The position numbers were made by a program, and so were the translations under genes. The notes beneath the pieces were generated by a model. That model searched no databases and was not told the DNA's origin. It saw only the letters and a program-made list of their open reading frames with translations. Shown in pieces: positions 18,282 through 26,994 of a stretch of DNA of 28,222 nt. The stretch's first letter is position 1, and every line of letters starts with the position of its first letter. Source of the stretch: JADHUC01 sp964617665 (lineage in GTDB: Bacteria; Planctomycetota; Planctomycetia; Pirellulales; Pirellulaceae); the NCBI GenBank assembly GCA_964617665.1, contig CAZUAH010000142.1, positions 1 to 28,222 on the forward strand, read 5' to 3'.

Positions 18282-19858
18282 TTTGCTGCATCCGCGGGCA
18301 CGTCGTGGCTCTGCACAACCGCCTGTTTGGCCGCGTTGAGGTCGTTTCCTGTCAATGAGACACGCGCGGTACGCGGCCCGGTCATTCCAAGAAACGTCGG
18401 TGTGCCAGGCAGCGGACAGCAGTCTGTGATGAACATGTGCCGGCAGTTGCGCAAACTGATGACTGGTTGTCCGCCCTCCTTTCCACCCGGCCGACGCCAG
18501 ATGCTTCGAATCGTACCGGCCTCCGCCTCGTAGATCGACAACGCTGAGCGCGGACGCTCTGTGAACACTTCGTCTTTGACGAACAGTCGTATGTTATCGA
18601 CGTGCAGCCCGTCGACATGGGCGAGTGTGAGATACGAGGGCTTTCTTGCATACAGCGTGCGCCGGTCGTCGTCAGGATTGGCCGTTCCTCCGCCGTGCTT
18701 CGTGCGCTCGGAGTAATCGAAGCCTCGTTCGACCCTCATGGTGACGTTCTGCAACGTGATGTTCTCTAGAGGGCTCTTCTTCATGCCTTGGATTAGTATC
18801 CCGTTGTCGCTGTGTATCTGGATATTGCGGAAGGTCATGTCGCGAATCGTGCCGATCGGCGAGTCTTCGTCGCGCTGTTCGATATCGACGAACATTGGGT
18901 AGATCGCTCGTCTTGAGTACTCTCGGATCTGCGAGGGGTCCTCGACCGTTCCTATCGAGAGATCGGCAAAGGAAACCCGTTGGACGTTGGCCCCGTCTTT
19001 GACGTACACGCCCACTCCGACGGTGGAATTGCGAATGGTGCAATTGGAAAAGCGAATGTCGTGAAAGTCGCTCTCGGATTCCGTTCCCAGCTTGATGGCC
19101 GTGGCAATGGACTCCAGGGTACAGTTGCTGACGACCACGTGTCGGCAAGGATAGCCATCCCTGCTCTTGAGACAGATCGAGTCATCGCCCGTGGAGATGT
19201 GGCAGTTGGCAATATGAACGTCGCGGCAGGAAACTACATCAATTCCGTCGGTGACGGTGCGAAAGTAGTTGTTGACGATGCTCACAGCGTTGACGAAGAC
19301 CTCCTCGCATCGGAGGAAGTGGAGCGTCCAGCAGGCACTGTAGCGGAACGAAAGGTCGCGGACCGATACGCGCCTGCAGCGTTGGAGAAACAGGGTGCCG
19401 ATCTGGAAAGGGGGCATCGTATCGCTTGTGCCAACCCGCCGAAGCAGATCGCGCCGGCCTGTCCCGTGGATCACACCATCGCCCTCGAGCGCGATGTGTT
19501 CTTGATCCTCGGCGACGAGGAGGTAGTAGATCACTTTCACACCACGCCCCACATGGGCGCTTCGGACGTAATCTTCCTCTCGCGGACTTGCCCACAACGT
19601 AGCGCCGTTCTCAAGCCGAAAGGTCACATGACTCCGGAGGCGGATCATTCCGCTCAGGTAGTCGCCGGGCGGAAGGCTTACGATTCCGCCTCCCTTGCGG
19701 TGGCATTCGTCGATGGCCGCCTGTATGAATCGCGAGTCATTCGTCTTCTTGTCGCCTCGGGCGCCGAAATCGCGAACATTGAAGGTCGCGGCGGGAACGA
19801 CTGATTCGGAAAACAGTAGGACAACAATGACACCAGCCAGCAGACGACTCGCACACAC
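18278..19858 (-). CDS. GH28-like right-handed beta-helix protein
   Basis: A predicted exported pectinase-like protein of 526 residues. The GTG at 19858 is used: reading the minus strand, AAAGGGG lies about 8 nt before it and the protein then begins with a signal peptide (MCASRLLAGVIVVLLFSESV, cut near VPAA). The open frame extends to 20005, but that extension lacks a signal. NVRDFGARGDKKTNDS and LPPGDYLSGMIRL are typical of GH28 and other Pectate_lyase_3-type helices. VTDGIDV (Asp204) and STGDDS (Asp225/Asp226) match GH28 catalytic motifs I and II. The usual GHG and RIK motifs are not seen; the corresponding rung reads ATAIKLGTES. Galacturonan hydrolysis is plausible but uncertain. It is the last gene of the minus-strand run, 162 nt after the SGNH gene. 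Confidence 0.8.
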   Translation of the reverse strand: MCASRLLAGVIVVLLFSESVVPAATFNVRDFGARGDKKTNDSRFIQAAIDECHRKGGGIVSLPPGDYLSGMIRLRSHVTFRLENGATLWASPREEDYVRSAHVGRGVKVIYYLLVAEDQEHIALEGDGVIHGTGRRDLLRRVGTSDTMPPFQIGTLFLQRCRRVSVRDLSFRYSACWTLHFLRCEEVFVNAVSIVNNYFRTVTDGIDVVSCRDVHIANCHISTGDDSICLKSRDGYPCRHVVVSNCTLESIATAIKLGTESESDFHDIRFSNCTIRNSTVGVGVYVKDGANVQRVSFADLSIGTVEDPSQIREYSRRAIYPMFVDIEQRDEDSPIGTIRDMTFRNIQIHSDNGILIQGMKKSPLENITLQNVTMRVERGFDYSERTKHGGGTANPDDDRRTLYARKPSYLTLAHVDGLHVDNIRLFVKDEVFTERPRSALSIYEAEAGTIRSIWRRPGGKEGGQPVISLRNCRHMFITDCCPLPGTPTFLGMTGPRTARVSLTGNDLNAAKQAVVQSHDVPADAAK

Positions 19859-19918
19859 GATACATGCCCCTTTCGTTATCCTCTCATACTTGGTTGATTC
19901 TGCTTGATTGCTCGCTGT

Positions 19919-19990
19919 AGTGCGGTTTCTCGACCGCACCATCGCTCCGACCGCAGGTCTCCAAAGCACCGCGGTAAGCGGGGTCGGAAG
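19919..19990. repeat. Hairpin cluster between SGNH and GH28-like genes
   Basis: The 162-nt gap between two minus-strand genes contains a perfect 7-bp hairpin (GTGCGGT at 19920-19926 and ACCGCAC at 19933-19939, 6-nt loop) and a second inverted pair (TCCGACC at 19946-19952 and GGTCGGA at 19982-19988). On the minus strand these follow the SGNH stop and precede the next start by about 60 nt. They may form a terminator/attenuator or belong to a dispersed repeat; no second copy is visible in this window. Confidence 0.5.
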
Positions 19991-20020
19991 ACACGCCCAC
20001 AACATGGTGGTTGCGACCGC

Positions 20021-21373
20021 TTAGCGCTCGGGACGTATCTCATACTCGTGCGGAACCGGTCTTCGCGCGCGTAACGCCTCTTTTTCCAAAGCGGCCACCT
20101 GAGCCACGACTTCATCGCGCCGTTCCCATTCCTTGAGATAAGTCGGTACCTGTCTTTCGTAGTAGCCGGTCTTTGCCATCTTCGTTTCCGCATACGTGTT
20201 GACGGCCATCAAGTCGTCGGGATCGACGCGGCGGTGTCGCAAGAACCAACGCACGCACGCATACCCGCGTAACCTCACCTCGGTCCGGCGGCGTCTTTCG
20301 CTTATCTCCGCGACCTTTGCAGCCTGTTTCACCTGGGGCGCCGCCTGATTGAAAGCCAAATTGATTCCGTTGGCCCACTCGGCGGCCGTGTGGCAGGCCA
20401 CTGCAGCGCCGTCGATCAACAAGACATGGGGACCTTTCGCCAGGCCCGTGACCTTCACGGTTTCCTGATTCAGGCTTTTCTCTAACGGAATGGCGTCAAG
20501 CATCGCGTGCGCCTGCGCATCGACCGGATAGGGCAACGCCTTTTCGAGCACGGTGAACGTCCAACCGTCGCCTTTGCGCCGAACATCGCTGACCGTTGCG
20601 TTCGCAGCCTCCACGACACGTCCTGCCGCCGCGTCAAATGCCACTTCTGAAACCAGCGCCGGAGCTCCCTGGGCCTTCAGGAACAGCCACACCATCATGA
20701 GGTTTCCCGGAAGGCCGGGATGCACTCGGTCCGACCCGATCAGCGTGTAGGTCGGATCGCTTTTCTGCTGCTGGAGATTGAAGGCCGTCATCGGTCCGTG
20801 CAAGTCGATCACCTCGGCCTGGTATTTCGAGGCGAGCTGGCGCACGATCTCTGCGCATTTTCCCAGCCCGTCATTGCAGCCGGGCTGGTTGTTGTCTTGC
20901 TGGTTCACACACGTCTGGTCAAACGGCGATGGCGTCATCAGAACGAGCCCAGCGGAGGTTTCATCGCTCAGACGCCCCAACAACTTGTCCATGTTGGCCC
21001 GATAACGATTCAGCGACACGGCTTGCGCCGCGCGCTGCCCGTCGGTGGGATTGGCAACATAGTTCCCGCGCCCCACGTCGTTCATCCCCAGCATCACGAC
21101 GACCGTCGAGGGCGATTTCGAAATCACGTCATCTTCCAATCTTCCCAACGCACCGCCTGCACTATCGCCCGAAATCCCGGCGTTCACGAAATGGATCGTA
21201 CGGTCGGGGAACCGGGTCAAGTAGTAAGCGTAGATCATGCCGTGATACTGGCGGCCATGAGTGATACTGTCTCCAAGAAAGCACACCGTTTCGCCATCCT
21301 TGAACAAATCCGCCCGGACACTGCCGCCTGACAGGAGAAAAACCGCCAGAACAACGGAAAACAATCGTTTCAT
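20021..21373 (-). CDS. Exported SGNH/GDSL hydrolase
   Basis: A 450-residue protein with a signal peptide (MKRLFSVVLAVFLLSGGSVRA). The SGNH blocks are all visible: block I GDSITHG with nucleophile Ser36, block II Gly69 in NAGISGDS, block III GMND with Asn98, and block V Asp215/His218 in SDRVHPG. Such enzymes are usually acyl esterases acting on sugar or lipid esters; here deacetylation of a polysaccharide is inferred from the neighbours. The segment after about residue 260 is longer than a minimal SGNH domain and includes a basic, helical C-terminus of unknown role. On the minus strand GGAGA precedes the ATG by about 8 nt. Only 27 nt separate it from the beta-helix/esterase fusion upstream, so the two are probably one operon. 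Confidence 0.88.
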   Translation of the reverse strand: MKRLFSVVLAVFLLSGGSVRADLFKDGETVCFLGDSITHGRQYHGMIYAYYLTRFPDRTIHFVNAGISGDSAGGALGRLEDDVISKSPSTVVVMLGMNDVGRGNYVANPTDGQRAAQAVSLNRYRANMDKLLGRLSDETSAGLVLMTPSPFDQTCVNQQDNNQPGCNDGLGKCAEIVRQLASKYQAEVIDLHGPMTAFNLQQQKSDPTYTLIGSDRVHPGLPGNLMMVWLFLKAQGAPALVSEVAFDAAAGRVVEAANATVSDVRRKGDGWTFTVLEKALPYPVDAQAHAMLDAIPLEKSLNQETVKVTGLAKGPHVLLIDGAAVACHTAAEWANGINLAFNQAAPQVKQAAKVAEISERRRRTEVRLRGYACVRWFLRHRRVDPDDLMAVNTYAETKMAKTGYYERQVPTYLKEWERRDEVVAQVAALEKEALRARRPVPHEYEIRPER

Positions 21374-21400
21374 TTTCGTCTCCGATTCAGGAATGTCGCG

Positions 21401-24400
21401 TTAGTTTTCTATCCCCTGTGGAATAATGCCTTGAGCGGTCATCCACTCGAGGGACTCCGCTTTCCATTTCTCCCACATGGGACCTTTGCAGCCAAATAAG
21501 CCGTGACCGCCTTCGGGCAGTTCCAGGTACTCGACGGCCACGCCGTGCGCCTTCAGCGCGTCGCGCAATGCCCGGCTGTTCTCCGGTGGCACCGGCTTGT
21601 CGTTCTTAGCGTGGGCCAGAAAGGTTGGCGGCGTCCGGTCGGTGACTTGCTGCTCGTTGGAAAACAACTGAATCAACTCGGGCTTCGGATCGGGGCCCAG
21701 AAGGCTCTGCTTCGACCCTTTGTTGGTCTTCTCGCCCATGGTGACGACCGGGTAAACCAGCACCATGAAGTCGGGGCGGCAGCTCTCGCGGTCGATTGGG
21801 TCAGTGGCCTTGGGGTCGCCGGCGTCGAAATGCGTGCCCGCGGTGGAAGCCAGATGCCCGCCCGCAGAGAAGCCCATGATTCCGATGCGCTGCGGATCGA
21901 GGTTCCAATCTTCCGCGTTCGATCGAACCACGCGCAGAGCACGCTGGGCATCCAGCAGTGGAACATAAGGACGACCGTGGGGCAATCGGTACTCAAGCAC
22001 GATTCCCGCGATGCCATGCTCGTTGAGCCATCGAGCGACAATGGGGCCCTCGCGGTCAAGCACATGGCGAATGTAGCCACCGCCCGGACAGATTACGATG
22101 GCCGTTCCCGTGGCTTTCTCGCGTGGCGGCAGGAAGGCTGTCATCACGGTTTCGGCCGGCTCGCGAGTCCCGTCGCCGACTGGGGCCGTGTCGGGCCAGA
22201 GCAGAATCCGCGCGGCCGGAAGTGGATATTCGCGAGCGCCTTCTGCCTCGACGATGGGCCAGGATGCGCGCAGGTCGTCTTGGTGAGGCCCGATTTTCTC
22301 GACCGGAATGGGTTCGAAGCCGAGCTTGAGCGCGGGCGAATCGGGCTGCAATCGGTAGTCGTAGTTGGCTGCGTCGACGAAGAGCGGATCGGCGACGACG
22401 GAGTTCGCGTCCATGCCCAGCGCCTGCCACGCTTCCCATGGATCCATGGCGACGGCTTCGTGCAAGGTCACATCGTCGACCCAAATCGCGCCGGTCCCTT
22501 TCCGAATGTCGAAGCGGATGCAGACGGTCTTCATCTGCTCGTGGTAGTCGCTGTCACCCGGCCCGGGGAACGTGAAGAGGGCGTCGTACTGCTTCCACTC
22601 CGTGCCAGCCTTGCCGGACATTCCCTTCGCCCAGAAGTAGACGCCGGCCTTGTAGGACTGCGGCATCATGGAGAACTCGGTGTCCGGCTTGGCGGCCTTG
22701 ATGCGGGCGGTGAGCCGATACGTCCGGCCAGGCTTGAGGGGGATGTCGGAACTCACGAAGTTCGGCACCAGGATCTGGCCGTTGGGCCTTTTGACGGTGC
22801 CGCCGCCGTCGATGCGTACGGACTGCTTGCCTTCGCAACGTACCTCCCCGTCGGCCTCGGCCTTCGAGTCGCCCGGCCGCACTTGCCACCGCCAGTCCGA
22901 TGGCACGGCACCGGGCTCGCCGGTCTCGAAGCTTGGGCTGGGCGCCAGGTTCGGGCCAATCGTTCCCTTCACGCCCGACTGGCCGGTCTCGATGGGCAGG
23001 CCGGCGTGCCAGTACAGGTTGTGATCGAACTGGTTGTGGGCCAGCGGCATGCTCCGCAGCTTCAGCAGTCGGCTGGCGGGGTCCGTGTAGTAGCAGATGT
23101 TGCGCCGGAACACGTTGCCGGTCATGGTCATGTCGTTGGGCAAGACCGCGTCGTTGGGATGGATGTGCATGTTGCGCATCCCTTTCCATGCCGGCTGGTT
23201 CATGACCGACTCATAACCCTTGAGCATTGTGTCTAGGTGTTGCTTCCACCGTTTGCCTGAACCGGTCCATCCGCTGCACTGGATCTGCTGCTGCTTTCCG
23301 TCGATGAAGATGTTGTTCTCCACAAGATTGTCCCGGCCGTTGTGCAGATGGATGAGCGCGAGGACGCATCCGGAGACGATGTTGCCGATCACGTCGACAC
23401 CACCGGTGTTGTCGTCCAAGTAGACGCCCCAGGCGTAGTGGGGCGAGACCCAGCGGCCCTTCTCCTGGCCGTAGCCCAGGATGTCGTGGAAGTAGTTATG
23501 GCGAATGACCGTGCCTCGCGAGCCCAGCCAGTCTCGGCCGCCCGTGTAGACCGCACCCGTGTCCGCGGTTTCCAGATTCACGTGTCGGATGTGGTTGTAC
23601 TCGATGACGAGGTTATTGCCTCGGAACCCAATGCCCCAGCGGGGGCCGTCGTGGATGAGATTGTGCGATGCGCGGTTGCCGCAGCCGGACAGCGACACGC
23701 CGACGCCTTGCTTGTAGAACACGCCGATGTGGTGGATGTAATTGTTGTCCGCGAAGTTCCCGGCGGGCGTCAGCGTCTTGCGGTCGCCACCTGCGACGCT
23801 GATGCCGTTGCGGCCCACTTCGTAGATGTCGTTGCCCACGACGCCGTTGTTCGACCCGCCGCTCACTGACACGCCGCTGCCGCGGTAATCGCCCACGTTC
23901 CGGATTGTGCAGCCTGCGATCAGGCAGTTCGTCGTGCCCTTGAGCATGATGCCCGTGCTCTGGCTGCACTCGAACGTGAACCCGCGAAACGTGATGTTGG
24001 CACTCCCCGGTGCGAGGTCGACGATCGTGCGCAGGTGCGGCGCATACACGGCCATGGTGGCCGGGTCCGCGTCTTGCGGGGGAATGACGTACAGCGTCCA
24101 CGTGCGTTTGTCCAGATACCATTCGCCCGGCGCGTCCAACTCCTCCTGCATGCCGCGCACGTAATACCGATCCGTGGGCCGGATGGCGTAAGAGCAGTCG
24201 CCGGCCAGTGTGACGAGTCGCTTCTCGCGGTCGATGCTCTTGATGCGCACGATGTTGTTCCACCAGTTGTAACGAGGGAACACAAATACCTCGCCCTCCT
24301 CTGGTCGTGCCCAGTCGCGCGCGTCTGAAGGCTTGTAGTGCAGCGTGCGCCTGTCCTCGTCTGGCACACTGACGTACATGGGCACGGGCTTGCCGTCGGC

Positions 24401-24955
24401 GTACGCCCAGCCGCCGCCGTACGGATTCTGAGGGTCGAAATTCGGGTAGCGCGCCAAGGGCATACGCCGACCGTTGCAGAACAGTTGGCGGAACTCCACG
24501 CCCTCCAAACCCTGGGTCGCAACGTCGGCTTTGAGGATCTTGCCCCGGTATGGCTCGAAGCCGCCGATCAGCTTGCCGCCGATCACCACGGGCGTCTCGC
24601 CTTCGTAGGCCTGGTACGTGACAGGGGCTCCTGGCAAGCCGGAGTCCTGGGCATCGAGCTTCAGCGTCAGAGGCAGCGAGTATGTGCCGCCACGGACGAA
24701 GACCGTCACGCCGCCCTCCGGAAGTCCGCTGGCCTTCTTCAACGTGCGGATGGCATCACGCGCTTTCTGGAGCGAGGCGAATGGCCCGTCGGTCTTTTCC
24801 GCGTTCGGCTCCGTCAGCTTGCCCGACCAAGAGTCGTTCCCGTTGGTGGCCACGAAGAACTCAGTTGCGGCCGTTGCTGAAAGGGGCTCGAACCACAAGA
24901 TCGACAGGAGAGCCCAGAAGCTGTACGTCAATAGTCGAAGGCAGATAGGTGGCAT
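21401..24955 (-). CDS. Beta-helix enzyme / CBM / acetyl-esterase-like fusion
   Basis: An exported fusion of 1184 residues with AAGGAA 7 nt before the ATG and a signal peptide (cut near ATAA). The first part (about 32-660) is a right-handed parallel beta-helix protein of GH141-like type: ATNGNDSWSGKL, FVRGGTYSLPLTL, then repeated rungs such as NGISVAGG and VIEYNHIRHV. Residues about 665-835 form a CBM4/9-like beta-sandwich (SPSFETGEPG to WVDDVTLHEA) that interrupts the helix; afterwards the helix cap resumes with SVVADPLFVD and PDSPALKLGF. The C-terminus (about 905-1184) is an alpha/beta hydrolase of the BD-FAE/acetyl esterase type: CPGGGY oxyanion loop, Ser1030 in GFSAGG, Asp1119 in KNDKPVPP, and His1151 in GGHGLF. 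Backbone cleavage and deacylation would thus be joined in one polypeptide; the sugar is not identified. Confidence 0.85.
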   Translation of the reverse strand: MPPICLRLLTYSFWALLSILWFEPLSATAATEFFVATNGNDSWSGKLTEPNAEKTDGPFASLQKARDAIRTLKKASGLPEGGVTVFVRGGTYSLPLTLKLDAQDSGLPGAPVTYQAYEGETPVVIGGKLIGGFEPYRGKILKADVATQGLEGVEFRQLFCNGRRMPLARYPNFDPQNPYGGGWAYADGKPVPMYVSVPDEDRRTLHYKPSDARDWARPEEGEVFVFPRYNWWNNIVRIKSIDREKRLVTLAGDCSYAIRPTDRYYVRGMQEELDAPGEWYLDKRTWTLYVIPPQDADPATMAVYAPHLRTIVDLAPGSANITFRGFTFECSQSTGIMLKGTTNCLIAGCTIRNVGDYRGSGVSVSGGSNNGVVGNDIYEVGRNGISVAGGDRKTLTPAGNFADNNYIHHIGVFYKQGVGVSLSGCGNRASHNLIHDGPRWGIGFRGNNLVIEYNHIRHVNLETADTGAVYTGGRDWLGSRGTVIRHNYFHDILGYGQEKGRWVSPHYAWGVYLDDNTGGVDVIGNIVSGCVLALIHLHNGRDNLVENNIFIDGKQQQIQCSGWTGSGKRWKQHLDTMLKGYESVMNQPAWKGMRNMHIHPNDAVLPNDMTMTGNVFRRNICYYTDPASRLLKLRSMPLAHNQFDHNLYWHAGLPIETGQSGVKGTIGPNLAPSPSFETGEPGAVPSDWRWQVRPGDSKAEADGEVRCEGKQSVRIDGGGTVKRPNGQILVPNFVSSDIPLKPGRTYRLTARIKAAKPDTEFSMMPQSYKAGVYFWAKGMSGKAGTEWKQYDALFTFPGPGDSDYHEQMKTVCIRFDIRKGTGAIWVDDVTLHEAVAMDPWEAWQALGMDANSVVADPLFVDAANYDYRLQPDSPALKLGFEPIPVEKIGPHQDDLRASWPIVEAEGAREYPLPAARILLWPDTAPVGDGTREPAETVMTAFLPPREKATGTAIVICPGGGYIRHVLDREGPIVARWLNEHGIAGIVLEYRLPHGRPYVPLLDAQRALRVVRSNAEDWNLDPQRIGIMGFSAGGHLASTAGTHFDAGDPKATDPIDRESCRPDFMVLVYPVVTMGEKTNKGSKQSLLGPDPKPELIQLFSNEQQVTDRTPPTFLAHAKNDKPVPPENSRALRDALKAHGVAVEYLELPEGGHGLFGCKGPMWEKWKAESLEWMTAQGIIPQGIEN

Positions 24956-25003
24956 GTCGGGTTCCTTGTCCAGGAAGGGTGGAAGGCAGGATTCTCAAAT
25001 CCT

Positions 25004-25064
25004 GTAGGCCAAGCCCCGTCCTGGCGCGTTCGTCGGTTCCATGCCAGGACAGGACCCGGCCTAC
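25004..25064. repeat. 61-bp palindromic repeat, copy 2
   Basis: The arms 25004-25026 and 25041-25064 are inverted copies (GTAGGCC outermost, GTCCTGGC innermost). The length and orientation match the copy at 18221-18281, with the loop pattern G-GTTC-T-GGT--ATG shared. It lies in the 149-nt gap after the minus-strand Tat-protein gene and before the beta-helix/esterase gene, so it is again next to a 3' end. It may stabilise or terminate the upstream transcript. Confidence 0.75.
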
Positions 25065-25104
25065 CATATTTTGGAGGTTGCATCAGGTCGAACATGGTAG
25101 TGGC

Positions 25105-26634
25105 CTAAGCCGACCTTTTGAGAATACGAAGCGACCGTTTGGGAAGCCGCCAGAGTTTCGCGGGAGCAGCCGAGGAGTCATCCATGGGAACGTACGTATC
25201 GGCCGTCTCTATTTGCTGAGGCGATTGGCCGTAGTTAGCCAAAACAATGTACAGGTCCCGATTCGCAAAGGCGGATGCTACGCAATCTTTCGGCAGTGGC
25301 TTGGCGAACAAGTCCGAGTCGCCGATCTCCAGGTAGGCCCAGGTGCCTTCTTCGACCAGTGGCATGTACTGTTTGAGCCACCGAGCGTGAGCCGGCCTCA
25401 TTTCGGGGTTGGGTGGAATCGGATCCCAACCGCCGTAGATGTAGGGGCCGTTGGGATGAGACTGATAGTATTCCCACGCCGCACTGTAGAACCCCCTGTA
25501 CTTCGCCTCAGGCAAACGAGGGATGGGGATCTCGCAGCGTTCCCCCGTCAGAGGCCGTCCGCCCTGTAGCAACGGAAATTGCATGTAGGGAATCGAGTGC
25601 AGGAAGTGATCGTCTTCGCTCCCGACCTTGGCGGCGGTCCCTTGGATACAGGGAATCAAGTAAGGTGTATGGTTCTTGGTCGCTTCACGCAAACCGTCGG
25701 CGTTATTGACGTTCTCTCCCACCCAGAGATAGTCGTAGACCTTGAGCCCGCCCGTCTGAGGCTCATTGGTACGATCCGCGTGCATTTTGTAGATTCCGCC
25801 GCGCCGTTTCACCTCCGAGTAGATGAGATGCAGAAGATCGGTCACCGCGCCGTCATACTGCGGGGTTTCCTCAAACACAACCATCTCGTCTTTGGCCAGT
25901 TCCTTGATTGGCTTGTTAGCGTTAGGCTTGTAACCCCAGTCGTTATAGAGGCCGTCGACGCCGTAGTCGTCGAGGATCTTAAGCATGCGCGGCAGAAGAT
26001 AAGCTCGCCAACCCGGACTGGCCGGCGAGCATCGCGGCAAGTCCCACCAGCCGGGATCACAGATGTCTCCGGGGCGCGACCATTCCTTGCGGTAATCCGG
26101 ATCGCTTCCGGCGAAATATCCACTCGAAGCGTAGGCCAGAATCTTTATGCCGCGCTGGTGTACCATCGCGACAAAACGGCGAAATCCTTCCGGATTGACC
26201 GCCGTCAGCTTATTGTGACCGAAGAGCCCATACCGATCATTCCATTCGTCCATCACTTGAATCAACTGGATTCCATGGTCCTTCAGCCGGTCCAATTCTT
26301 GTTCGTCGTATTCTCCGGGGGCCCACGGCTCGCGACTGGGATACTCGCCCAGATTGTAGACGCATTGACCAGGCAGATAGTTGGTAATCAGGTGCTTTTT
26401 CATGCACTTGCGAATCTTCTGCGTGCAGACGCCAATGTTCTGCAGCCGACGCCGGTGGTCTTCGGCCGAGAAGCTCTTCATAACCACCGATGTGCCGGCA
26501 TCGCCCGCGGGTGTTTTCGAGGTGGGCGAGTCGGCCGCGCGGCCGTGTTGGGCAGGGATTGAAACCGCGGCACCTGCCAAAGCACCTGTCGCGGCGGCTT
26601 TGACGCCAGTCTTGAAGAAATCTCGTCTGTCCAT
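25105..26634 (-). CDS. Tat-exported TIM-barrel glycosidase-like protein
   Basis: A 509-residue protein with AAGGAG 7 nt before the ATG. MDRRDFFKTGVKAAATGALA is a twin-arginine signal (RRDFFK at residues 3-8 followed by a hydrophobic stretch), so it is folded before export. The body is rich in TIM-barrel-like strands: GIQLIQVMDEWNDRYG, GIKILAYASSGYF, and ILDDYGVDGLYNDWGY, with WVGENVNN later. These acidic strand ends resemble glycosidases such as GH31/GH36-like or related uncharacterised families, but I do not recognise the family and cannot name the catalytic residues. It is the first gene of the minus-strand run and is divergent from the GH2 gene, sharing a 360-nt regulatory gap. A cofactor or metal is not evident; the Tat signal leaves that open. 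Confidence 0.75.
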   Translation of the reverse strand: MDRRDFFKTGVKAAATGALAGAAVSIPAQHGRAADSPTSKTPAGDAGTSVVMKSFSAEDHRRRLQNIGVCTQKIRKCMKKHLITNYLPGQCVYNLGEYPSREPWAPGEYDEQELDRLKDHGIQLIQVMDEWNDRYGLFGHNKLTAVNPEGFRRFVAMVHQRGIKILAYASSGYFAGSDPDYRKEWSRPGDICDPGWWDLPRCSPASPGWRAYLLPRMLKILDDYGVDGLYNDWGYKPNANKPIKELAKDEMVVFEETPQYDGAVTDLLHLIYSEVKRRGGIYKMHADRTNEPQTGGLKVYDYLWVGENVNNADGLREATKNHTPYLIPCIQGTAAKVGSEDDHFLHSIPYMQFPLLQGGRPLTGERCEIPIPRLPEAKYRGFYSAAWEYYQSHPNGPYIYGGWDPIPPNPEMRPAHARWLKQYMPLVEEGTWAYLEIGDSDLFAKPLPKDCVASAFANRDLYIVLANYGQSPQQIETADTYVPMDDSSAAPAKLWRLPKRSLRILKRSA

Positions 26635-26994
26635 GAAATACTCCTTGTGATTTTGCTGAGCCCGGTCTTACTCGCGTAGTTTCGCCCCACCAGTGTCCGT
26701 AGCATGACAACGTTTCCCTTCCATTACAAATGTCGCGATTGCCCCCTTTCGGTTCGAGAGCCCGTTGGTGGATTCGGTTTATGGCTCGATCCGTTTCATC
26801 CGCAATGACTTCTGTTGGATGCTCGACAATCACGTGATCCTTACGAGATCGGTCATGCTCGAACCGAAAACCAGATGGTACAATGCGTCGGGTGGTCGGG
26901 CAAATCCCATCGTGCATCGTGTGTTGGAATGGGCTCACCGTCGGCCTTGTCTGCAATCGAGAATGTAAGGAATGACAATCAGAGGGATACATTC
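26635..26994. promoter_or_regulatory. Divergent intergenic region with paired 12-bp motif
   Basis: No gene is supported in these 360 bases. The 12-mer CTCGAACCGAAA occurs at 26858-26869 on the plus strand and, inverted, at 26747-26758 (TTTCGGTTCGAG). Each divergent gene thus has the same motif in the same relative orientation, about 112 nt (minus gene) and 125 nt (plus gene) before its start. This looks like a pair of regulator-binding sites. The alternative is a long-range RNA stem with an 88-nt or longer loop. Confidence 0.5.
26876..26884 (+). promoter_or_regulatory. Candidate extended -10 promoter for the GH2 gene
   Basis: TGGTACAAT fits the extended -10 pattern TGnTAtaaT, and no good -35 is visible. 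The right-hand 12-bp motif ends 6 nt upstream, which would place it over the -35 region. The predicted 5' leader to ATG 26995 would be about 100 nt. This is inference from pattern only. Confidence 0.35.

Noticed and set aside
18213..18533. 106-codon plus-strand frame starting at the NPCBM stop
   Set aside because: It is made of the 61-bp palindrome plus antisense of the GH28-like gene and has no protein family features.
21503..23236. 577-codon open frame on the plus strand
   Set aside because: It is antisense to the beta-helix/esterase fusion, whose catalytic triad and signal peptide establish the coding strand.
26765..26968. 67-codon frame in the divergent intergenic region
   Set aside because: It has a non-ATG start, no good ribosome-binding site and an unrecognised product, and it spans the paired 12-bp motif, so a regulatory reading is preferred.
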